A DNA stretch of 12,959 bases, taken from the NCBI GenBank assembly GCA_031281115.1, contig JAITFV010000111.1, positions 1 to 12,959 on the forward strand, in the 5' to 3' direction. Origin of the DNA: Oscillospiraceae bacterium (GTDB lineage Bacteria; Bacillota; Clostridia; Oscillospirales; Ruminococcaceae). Below, in pieces: positions 1-5,818 of the stretch. How positions within the stretch are numbered: position 1 is the stretch's first letter; each line of letters starts with the position of its first letter. The position numbers and the translations under genes are program-made. Below the pieces are notes generated by a model. It saw only the letters and a list, made by a program, of their open reading frames with translations. It made no database searches and was not told where the DNA came from.

Positions 1-2
1 AA

Positions 3-524
3 AGAATAGTTTTTATTATCTTGATTCTTTTAGCGTTGCTCGTTTCGGCTTGCGCGATGGAGGAATCGCTTAAAAACCCGCCGCCGGATTTCCCGCCTGC
101 TGTAACTGTCGCCGCTGAAGAAGCCGCACCCGCTTTCGCCGGTTCTTTTATGGACGAACCCCGGTTGCTTGACTATACTGAAGTAAATTTTCGTATCAGG
201 ACAAGCAATATCACGACCGAAACAAGCCGGCTCGATTTTGAAATCAATAACCGTTCCGAAACGGATTATATTTACGGTGAAGAATTCGCGCTTTATAAAG
301 ACATAAACGGCTCGTGGAATTACATTGATATCATGTTCGGCGCAGGGTGGAACGACGGCGGTTTGCTGCTTCCGGCGGGTTCTGTGAATAACGGCAGTAT
401 TGATATCGGATATTTTTTCGGTGTTCTTGACGAGGGAAATTACAGGGTCGAGAAGATTCTTTTATCGGAGGACGAATGGTGCTTGCTGAGTACGGAGTTT
501 GAAGTGGTTGAGGCGGAGAAGTAA
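3..524 (+). CDS. Lipoprotein with C-terminal Ig-like domain (5' partial)
   Basis: The reading frame is open to the window edge. A TTG at 21 could be called as a start, but the codons before it (Arg-Ile-Val-Phe-Ile-Ile from position 3) continue a hydrophobic signal sequence, so the true start is probably just upstream and the gene is cut by the window. The signal ends in a lipobox (Leu-Val-Ser-Ala-Cys, Cys codon 51-53), which predicts lipid anchoring to the outer face of the membrane. A short Pro/Ala-rich spacer follows. The last ~110 residues contain NNRSETDYIYGEEFALYK, a 'PAGS' turn and 'LDEGNYRVEK', a pattern I associate with small bacterial Ig-like domains (Big_14-like; from memory, not searched). 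No catalytic motif is visible, so the role is unknown; binding or scaffolding at the cell surface is a guess. The gene ends at TAA just before a hairpin terminator. Confidence 0.75.
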   Translation, partial: RIVFIILILLALLVSACAMEESLKNPPPDFPPAVTVAAEEAAPAFAGSFMDEPRLLDYTEVNFRIRTSNITTETSRLDFEINNRSETDYIYGEEFALYKDINGSWNYIDIMFGAGWNDGGLLLPAGSVNNGSIDIGYFFGVLDEGNYRVEKILLSEDEWCLLSTEFEVVEAEK

Positions 525-530
525 AACATT

Positions 531-550
531 GCGGAGGCATTTGCCTCCGC
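531..550. terminator. Bidirectional hairpin terminator between convergent genes
   Basis: GCGGAGGC-ATTT-GCCTCCGC forms a perfect 8-bp GC-rich stem with a 4-nt loop, 6 nt after the lipoprotein stop codon. On the + strand it is followed by a weakly T-rich stretch (GGTGTTAATTTTGC). On the - strand it is followed by AATGTTTT, and it lies about 20 nt past the stop of the 572-2050 gene. It can therefore serve both converging genes. Confidence 0.85.
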
Positions 551-571
551 GGTGTTAATTTTGCAAATAAA

Positions 572-1138
572 TTATAATCTGACATAAACAAATCCTGTCC
601 AATGGTAATACTCTATTGTTATTAAGACTTCGTCATTTCTTTTAAAAATATAACGAGTAAATCCCTCTAAATCATACCTCGTACCACTTAAATCTATTAA
701 AGCCATAAGGTAATTTCTATAGCTGTTAAAAAGTATTTCATTAACATCGTTGTAAACCCATATATTCTCAATTGGTGAAAATTTATACGCTTTGACTTCG
801 GTGACATCTGTGAAAGTCCTAAAATTCGTTTCAGGATAATACGTTAATTCGGGCGGTGTATTCTGCCAATAAAAAATTTCTACAGTTGCTTTTCTTTCTG
901 TGGGGAAATATTCAATCGCAATTATATTTATATTATTTTTTGCAAAAATATAGCGCATAGATGTGCCGAAATTATGTGTTGTGACGTTTAAACTTTCAAT
1001 AGTCATGAGATAATTTTTGTAAGCTTCAAAGGTGGCGGCATAAACATCTTCATGAACCCATACATCATCATCAAAATAACGACTCTCTACACCAGTTATA
1101 TCCGTGAATGTTCTAATAGTTGTTCCGAGATAAAAATC
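572..1138 (-). repeat. Tandem duplicated ~100-residue C-terminal module
   Basis: Residues 305-381 and 404-481 of the CAP protein are diverged copies. Aligned blocks recur at a period of 98-100 residues: RTFTDxT (313-319 and 411-417), WV followed by DV (331 and 431), NYLM (346-349 and 446-449), RYIF (366-369 and 466-469) and IEY (379-381 and 479-481). I do not recognise the module as a named family. It looks like a small alpha/beta domain. Confidence 0.8.
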
Positions 1139-2050
1139 TGGTTCAGGTAGAACGAGAACGTCCGGCTTATTCTTATCGCTCATGAATAAGTAAGAATAAT
1201 TTCCAAAACTGCCAGCACCAATATATTTGTGCTCCGGTGACATAATATATGCTCTGTGGCCCGATGAATTCATCCAACCGCTAACAACGGCTTCTGCACC
1301 CATTTTAAACTCCGGAAATGAATTTACTCCTGCACCAGATAAATTGCCTCCATTCCATCGCAACTGTCCGCCGAAAGCTCTGACAATATTGGCAGAAGCT
1401 CCGTGAAGCGCATTAGGGTCACTTGCATATGGTCCAAAATTATGTCCTTGTCCCGGTTCTAAAGCCACTTTACCTCCTAAATTACTATGCTGTTGTGTAA
1501 AAAAGCGGGCAGACATCATGAGAATATCACATATCTCTAATTGACTGAGGTTGTGCTCTGCTCTTATTTCATTTATTAATCTTACAACCTCAAGTTCAAA
1601 ATTTGAATGACCTCCACGCGCCCAATAATCATCAATCCACTGCTCTCTCTCTGCGTCTGTTAAACGGCGATTAGGAAGCGTTATTCCGCTATTGTTTCCA
1701 CTGTTATTATTTCCGCTACCACCGCCACCGCCACCACCGCCGCTGCTACCGCCGGTTTCTGTCTGTGTCGGATTCAATATCGGCATTGGTATTGTCTGTG
1801 TAGGTTCAGGTTTCGGAGCGGGAGCAATTCCTGCAACAATACGCAATACAAAGAGCGCATCTGCACTATCAACTTTTCCGTCGCCATTCAAATCATATCT
1901 CGCAAAATCTGCTTCTGATAACGGCGCAATCCCCGCTACATGGCGCAGAATAGCCAAAGCATCTGCTGTGGTGAAGCCCGAAGCGGCGGCGGTAATCGGG
2001 AGAGAGACGAGCATTATTATAATTAGGAGAACCGCAGTGAGCTTTTTCAT
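572..2050 (-). CDS. Secreted N-terminal dockerin / CAP (SCP/PR-1) domain protein
   Basis: This 492-aa secreted protein is read leftward. The start is the ATG at 2050, preceded by TGAGGT at 8-nt spacing and directly followed by a signal peptide (MKK then a hydrophobic run, cleavage near residues 22-25). A longer frame to 2137 would run through the promoter and is rejected. Domains in order: dockerin type I at ~26-75, whose second half has an intact calcium loop (D53, N55, D57, K59, D61, D64) and whose first half lacks one; a Pro/Thr linker at ~76-100; a Gly/Ser/Asn linker with eight consecutive Gly (104-111); a CAP domain at ~150-290 with the signature GWMNSSGHRAYIM (258-270); and two copies of a ~77-residue module (305-381, 404-481). 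Dockerins bind cohesins, so the protein may dock to a scaffoldin or surface protein, but no cohesin is in view. CAP proteins lack one uniform activity. The gene appears AT-richer than alaS next door. Confidence 0.85.
   Translation of the reverse strand: MKKLTAVLLIIIMLVSLPITAAASGFTTADALAILRHVAGIAPLSEADFARYDLNGDGKVDSADALFVLRIVAGIAPAPKPEPTQTIPMPILNPTQTETGGSSGGGGGGGGSGNNNSGNNSGITLPNRRLTDAEREQWIDDYWARGGHSNFELEVVRLINEIRAEHNLSQLEICDILMMSARFFTQQHSNLGGKVALEPGQGHNFGPYASDPNALHGASANIVRAFGGQLRWNGGNLSGAGVNSFPEFKMGAEAVVSGWMNSSGHRAYIMSPEHKYIGAGSFGNYSYLFMSDKNKPDVLVLPEPDFYLGTTIRTFTDITGVESRYFDDDVWVHEDVYAATFEAYKNYLMTIESLNVTTHNFGTSMRYIFAKNNINIIAIEYFPTERKATVEIFYWQNTPPELTYYPETNFRTFTDVTEVKAYKFSPIENIWVYNDVNEILFNSYRNYLMALIDLSGTRYDLEGFTRYIFKRNDEVLITIEYYHWTGFVYVRL
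1718..1741 (-). repeat. Polyglycine codon tract (8 x GGN)
   Basis: Eight consecutive GGY codons (read as ACC/GCC on the + strand) encode Gly104-Gly111 in the linker between the dockerin and CAP domains. More Gly and Ser codons lie on one side and Asn/Ser/Gly codons on the other. The tract is a trinucleotide run, so length changes by slippage would stay in frame and alter only linker length. Confidence 0.85.
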
Positions 2051-2083
2051 ATGATTTACCTCAAATATGTAAGATTTAAGAAT

Positions 2084-2112
2084 ATTGTAACATAAATTGG
2101 CTGACAAGTCAA
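2084..2112 (-). promoter_or_regulatory. Sigma-A promoter of the dockerin/CAP gene
   Basis: On the - strand, TTGACT (2107-2112) is separated by 17 bp from TACAAT (2084-2089), with an extended -10 TG one base before it. The predicted transcript starts near 2077, leaving a 5' leader of about 27 nt that contains the TGAGGT ribosome site of the gene starting at 2050. Confidence 0.85.
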
Positions 2113-2114
2113 CG

Positions 2115-2143
2115 GCAGGAATGTAAACATTTGACATTCCTGC
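2115..2143. promoter_or_regulatory. Inverted repeat, candidate operator between divergent promoters
   Basis: GCAGGAATGT (2115-2124), a 9-nt spacer, then ACATTCCTGC (2134-2143) make a perfect 10-bp dyad. The right arm overlaps the -35 box (2131-2136) of the rightward promoter. The left arm lies just 2 bp beyond the -35 box (2107-2112) of the leftward promoter. Its centre (2129) is close to midway between the two -10 boxes. This geometry fits a dimeric repressor or activator site controlling both genes. The cognate regulator is not in the window. A cruciform or RNA hairpin is an alternative, but the dyad lies upstream of both predicted transcription starts. Confidence 0.65.
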
Positions 2144-2159
2144 AATTTTATGTTATATT
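2131..2159 (+). promoter_or_regulatory. Sigma-A promoter of the DUF1624-alaS gene cluster
   Basis: TTGACA (2131-2136) is a perfect -35, followed by a 17-bp spacer and TATATT (2154-2159) with an extended -10 TG at 2151-2152. The predicted start is near 2166, about 26 nt before the ATG at 2192. No comparable promoter was seen further along the + strand cluster, so this one may drive much of the downstream run. Confidence 0.85.
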
Positions 2160-2191
2160 TATGTAAATATGCTCGAAAGGGTCGCGCATTT

Positions 2192-2947
2192 ATGAAAGAT
2201 TCAAAAAGAGTCGGGTTGCTCGATGAAATACGGGGCTTCGCGATTATCTGCATGGTGGTTTATCACCTTTTATTCAGTTTGAAGAACTTCTACAGCGTTG
2301 ATGTTCCCGTGTTTTTCGATGATTGGTTCGATATAATCCGGAGCATTTTCGCAGGTGCTTTTATATTTATATCCGGCACTGTCTGTCGTTTTTCCCGCAG
2401 TAACCTGAAGCGGGGCGCGCAGTGCTTCTTCCTTGGTATGCTGATTACTTTTGCTGTTGCGCTGGTTCAGCCTGCGTTCCAAATCCACTTCGGAATTCTG
2501 CATCTGCTCGGGATTTGCATGATTATATACGCGCTCGCTGAAGCTTTCTTCGATTTCGTACCGCCGCTTGCAGGAATTTTAATTTTCGGGTTTTTATTCT
2601 TTGCACTGTTCGGCATACCTTACGGTAATCCCGGTTTTATCGGATTTAACGGGCTTTTTACCATTCCCATGCCTGCTATTTTATATAACGCGGAAGTGCT
2701 CTTCCCTCTCGGTTTTAGAGGTCCTTACGCGAATTATGCAGATTATTTTCCGCTTCTTCCATGGTTTTGCGTGTTTGCGGCGGGCTCCTTCTTCGGGGTT
2801 TATGTGCGCGAAAATGCGCTTCCCCGCTGGTTTTACAAGACACGTGTAAGGTTTCTTGCTGCTACAGGACGATATACAATTTGGATTTATCTGCTTCATC
2901 AGCCGATAATAATTGCAATTCTAAATATAATTTTTAACGAAAGGTAA
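2192..2947 (+). CDS. DUF1624 / HGSNAT-like membrane acyltransferase family protein
   Basis: This is a 251-aa integral membrane protein. The ATG at 2192 is chosen because GAAAGG at 2175-2180 precedes it and the predicted transcript starts near 2166. An in-frame upstream start at 2150 would overlap the promoter. The N-terminus (RVGLLDEIRGFAIICMVVYH, residues 6-25) is the hallmark of DUF1624/HGSNAT-catalytic-type proteins, with a charged D11-x-x-R14 at the membrane edge and His25 in the first helix. A second family-like segment, FGILHLLG with His104 (100-107), and a C-terminal WIYLLHQP (231-238) also fit. About seven hydrophobic segments are visible. Characterised relatives transfer acetyl groups across membranes onto sugars; the substrate here is unknown. 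It ends 6 nt before alaS, inside whose ribosome site its stop codon lies, so the two are probably co-transcribed. Confidence 0.8.
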   Translation: MKDSKRVGLLDEIRGFAIICMVVYHLLFSLKNFYSVDVPVFFDDWFDIIRSIFAGAFIFISGTVCRFSRSNLKRGAQCFFLGMLITFAVALVQPAFQIHFGILHLLGICMIIYALAEAFFDFVPPLAGILIFGFLFFALFGIPYGNPGFIGFNGLFTIPMPAILYNAEVLFPLGFRGPYANYADYFPLLPWFCVFAAGSFFGVYVRENALPRWFYKTRVRFLAATGRYTIWIYLLHQPIIIAILNIIFNER

Positions 2948-2953
2948 TTAAAA

Positions 2954-5455
2954 ATGAAAAGCACAGGACTCAACGAACTACGCGAAAGCTACCTTAAATT
3001 CTTCGAGGGGAAAGACCATCTGCGCCTGCCCAGCGCGCCGCTTATTCCGATTGATGATAACTCTATTTTGCTGATTAACGCAGGGATGACACCGCTTAAA
3101 AAATATTTTCAAGGAACAGAAGCACCGCCGAAAAAGCGCGTCGCTTCCTGCCAAAAGTGCATCCGCACACCCGATATTGAGAACGTTGGGCTTACATCGC
3201 GGCACGGCACTTATTTTGAGATGCTCGGGAACTTTTCGTTCGGCGATTATTTCAAAAGTGAGGCTTGCGCGTGGGCGTGGGAGTATTTCATAAAAGTGCT
3301 TGAAATCCCTGAAAACTTGCTGTGGGTCAGCGTTTATGAGGAAGACGATGAAGCCGCGGAAATCTGGGTAAAAGAAGTCGGCGTGAAACCTGAACGTATT
3401 GTGCGGTTCGGGAAAGCTGATAACTTTTGGGAACATGGGAGTGGTCCCTGCGGGCCTTGCTCGGAGATTTACTTCGACCGCGGCGCAGAAAAAGGCTGCG
3501 AACATGCAGACTGCAAAGTCGGCTGTGACTGCGACCGATATATTGAAGTGTGGAACTTGGTTTTCACGCAGTTCGACAGCGACGGCAAGGGCAACTACAC
3601 GCCGCTCGCAAATAAAAATATAGATACCGGTATGGGGCTTGAGCGTTTGGCTTGTGTGATGCAAGGTGCAGACAGCCTTTTCGAGGTTGACACCGTGCAA
3701 AATATCATGAATAAAATCTGCAAAATCACCGGAAAAACTTATAAAACGAATCCGAAAGAGGATATTTCTATTCGTATAATCACCGACCATATCCGCTCGA
3801 CTGCATTTATGATTGGCGACGGCGTTCTGCCGTCGAATGAGGGGCGCGGTTATGTGCTTCGCCGATTGCTCCGCAGAGCCGCACGACACGGACGTTTATT
3901 AGGTTACACTAAACCATTTTTGCATGAAGTTTGCGATACGGTTATTAACGAAAATCTTTCCACTTATCCTGAACTCGCCGAAAAGCGCGAGTATATTAAA
4001 AAAACGGTTAAAGCAGAGGAAGAAAGCTTCGCTAAGACTGTTGAAAAGGGGCTTGAATTACTCGGACGCGCAATGCGCTCCCCTGCAAGTACCGGCGTAA
4101 TCGACGGCGAAACCGCGTTTAAGCTTCACGATACTTTCGGGTTCCCTGTTGACTTAACGCGCGAGATTTTAAGCGAAAACAATTTAACTTTTGATGAAGC
4201 GAAATTCAATGAATTAATGCAGATTCAAAAAGACACGGCAAGGGCGAACCAAGCGTTCAAAGGCGGCTGGGAGGATGGACAGTTAACGTTTGATAGTGAG
4301 TTTGCGGTTGAGTTTGTGGGATACGAAACACTGCTGATAAATACAAATATTCTCGCAGTAAAAGACAACTTTGTCATTCTCGAAAAATCGCCGTTCTACG
4401 CTGAGAGTGGTGGACAGGTCGGTGATACGGGCTTCATAAACAACAGCGTTAAAGTAATTGATACGAAAAAAACACCTTCAGGTCAAATTGTTTGTATTTG
4501 CGATGATGCGAGTTCCCTTTCAGCCGGACAAAATGTTTGCGCTTCTGTGGGAATTACGCGCCGCAGCGCAATTATACGCAACCATACCGCCGCGCATTTG
4601 TTGCAATCGGCACTGCGGCAGGTTTTAGGCGAGCACGTTCAGCAAGCGGGTTCTTATGTTGACGATGAACGCTGCCGCTTTGATTTCACACACGGACAAG
4701 CGTTAACGTCCGATGATATTACACAAGTTGAGTGTAAAGTGAATAGTGCTGTTCTTAAAAATTTTGTAATCGAAATTAATGAAATGCCTGTTGAAGAAGC
4801 GCGCAAAATGGGCGCGGTCGCACTTTTCGGCGAGAAGTACAGCGATAAAGTTCGTGTTGTTAAAGCCGGAAATGCGATTGAACTTTGCGGCGGCTGCCAC
4901 GTTAAAAATACTGCCGAAATCGGGCTTTTCAAAATTATTTCCGAATCAAGTATAGCCTCCGGTGTACGCAGAATCGAAGCCGTGACGGGCTGGGGTGTGC
5001 TTGAACTTTTGAATTCAAAGCAGAGCGAAATTAACGAAACGTCTGAAAAAATCAAGCATCTTAATTCCGCTCATTCAAAGGAAATCGCGCGACTTAACAG
5101 CGAAATCGCAAAAATGCAAGCGCAGAATTCCGAGCTTGAAGAACTCGGCGATAAAGACGGCATAAAACTGCTTGTAATGAAACTTCCGGGAGCAAACGCC
5201 GATGCTTTGAGGCAAGCCGGCGATAAGTTGAAAAGTGAGCAAAGCGCCTTTATTGCAGTATTTGTAGGAGCGGATAACTTCTTTTGTGCCTGTGATAAAA
5301 TTGCAGTCGCGAAAGGTTTCAACGCCGGAAATATAGTGCGTGAAATTTCTGCCGTTACAGGCGGTAAAGGCGGCGGCAGACCCGACAGTGCAATGGCGGG
5401 AATCGGCGATGTTTCTAAGATTGATGAGGCTTTAAGTAAATTAAATGAGATGTAA
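2954..5455 (+). CDS. alaS: Alanine--tRNA ligase
   Basis: This 833-aa class II aminoacyl-tRNA synthetase charges tRNA(Ala) in the cytoplasm. The ATG at 2954 has AAAGG 9 nt upstream. The catalytic core carries motif 1-like INAGMTPLKKYFQG (41-54), motif 2 RHGTYFEMLGNFSFGDYF (83-100) and motif 3 GRGYVLRRLLRRAARHG (297-313). A Cys-rich insertion (166-193, CGPC then CEHADCKVGCDC) matches the form common in Firmicutes. The editing domain has AESGGQVGDTG (483-493) and the zinc ligands HTAAH (544-548) plus CGGCH (645-649), so proofreading of mischarged Ser/Gly should be intact. A coiled-coil-like stretch (~685-730) leads to the C-Ala domain, whose GGGRPDSAMAGIG (806-818) is typical. It is somewhat shorter than the ~875 aa of E. 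coli AlaRS but has every domain. No T-box leader is possible in the 6-nt gap upstream. Confidence 0.98.
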   Translation: MKSTGLNELRESYLKFFEGKDHLRLPSAPLIPIDDNSILLINAGMTPLKKYFQGTEAPPKKRVASCQKCIRTPDIENVGLTSRHGTYFEMLGNFSFGDYFKSEACAWAWEYFIKVLEIPENLLWVSVYEEDDEAAEIWVKEVGVKPERIVRFGKADNFWEHGSGPCGPCSEIYFDRGAEKGCEHADCKVGCDCDRYIEVWNLVFTQFDSDGKGNYTPLANKNIDTGMGLERLACVMQGADSLFEVDTVQNIMNKICKITGKTYKTNPKEDISIRIITDHIRSTAFMIGDGVLPSNEGRGYVLRRLLRRAARHGRLLGYTKPFLHEVCDTVINENLSTYPELAEKREYIKKTVKAEEESFAKTVEKGLELLGRAMRSPASTGVIDGETAFKLHDTFGFPVDLTREILSENNLTFDEAKFNELMQIQKDTARANQAFKGGWEDGQLTFDSEFAVEFVGYETLLINTNILAVKDNFVILEKSPFYAESGGQVGDTGFINNSVKVIDTKKTPSGQIVCICDDASSLSAGQNVCASVGITRRSAIIRNHTAAHLLQSALRQVLGEHVQQAGSYVDDERCRFDFTHGQALTSDDITQVECKVNSAVLKNFVIEINEMPVEEARKMGAVALFGEKYSDKVRVVKAGNAIELCGGCHVKNTAEIGLFKIISESSIASGVRRIEAVTGWGVLELLNSKQSEINETSEKIKHLNSAHSKEIARLNSEIAKMQAQNSELEELGDKDGIKLLVMKLPGANADALRQAGDKLKSEQSAFIAVFVGADNFFCACDKIAVAKGFNAGNIVREISAVTGGKGGGRPDSAMAGIGDVSKIDEALSKLNEM

Positions 5456-5479
5456 CAAATTTAATTGGGGAGTAATAAT

Positions 5480-5818
5480 ATGAGCAACTGTATTTTTTGT
5501 AGAATTATAAATGATGAACTGCCTTCCGAAAAAGTTTATCAGGATGAGGAAATTATAGCCTTCAAGGATATAAATCCACAAGCGCCTGTGCATATTCTTG
5601 TGATTCCTAAGCGCCATATCGACGGAGCGGATACTCTTGAAAAAGAAGATGCCGAGCTCGCGGGACGTTTAATTTTAGCAGCTGCGAGAATCGCGGAGCA
5701 ATTCCACCTCGGCGACGGTTACCGCATTGTCACCAACATCGGTAAGGACGGCGGGCAAACCGTTCGCCATCTGCATTTTCATCTTCTCGGCGGTGAAATA
5801 TTAAAGGATAGTTTTTAA
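5480..5818 (+). CDS. HIT family nucleotide hydrolase (HinT-like)
   Basis: This 112-aa histidine-triad protein is the usual length for a HinT-type purine nucleoside phosphoramidase. The ATG at 5480 is preferred over a TTG at 5465 because GGGGAG at 5467-5472 gives 7-nt spacing and the protein then begins MSNCIFCRII, the standard N-terminus of the family. The active-site triad is H97-L-H99-F-H101-L-L in the C-terminal segment. C4 and C7 with the conserved H46 could form the zinc site seen in many bacterial HIT proteins. The family hydrolyses AMP-linked phosphoramidates and aminoacyl-adenylates in the cytoplasm. Its place 24 nt after alaS makes removal of stray aminoacyl-adenylates an attractive but unproven role. 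The next gene starts at the base after its stop. Confidence 0.95.
   Translation: MSNCIFCRIINDELPSEKVYQDEEIIAFKDINPQAPVHILVIPKRHIDGADTLEKEDAELAGRLILAAARIAEQFHLGDGYRIVTNIGKDGGQTVRHLHFHLLGGEILKDSF

Noticed and set aside
1692..2054. Proline-rich 120-codon ORF on the + strand
   Set aside because: It is the antisense reading of the polyglycine linker and dockerin of the CAP gene, with no separate ribosome site or domain.
2051..2137. Upstream extension of the CAP gene to 2137
   Set aside because: It runs through the -10 and -35 boxes, lacks a signal peptide at its own start, and the ATG at 2050 has both a good ribosome site and an immediate signal peptide.
2115..2143. The intergenic dyad as a terminator
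   Set aside because: It sits between two divergent genes upstream of both predicted transcription starts, so no arriving transcript needs ending there.
2978..3889. 303-codon ORF on the - strand within alaS
   Set aside because: It lies wholly opposite conserved alaS codons; its composition is the usual by-product of that codon usage.
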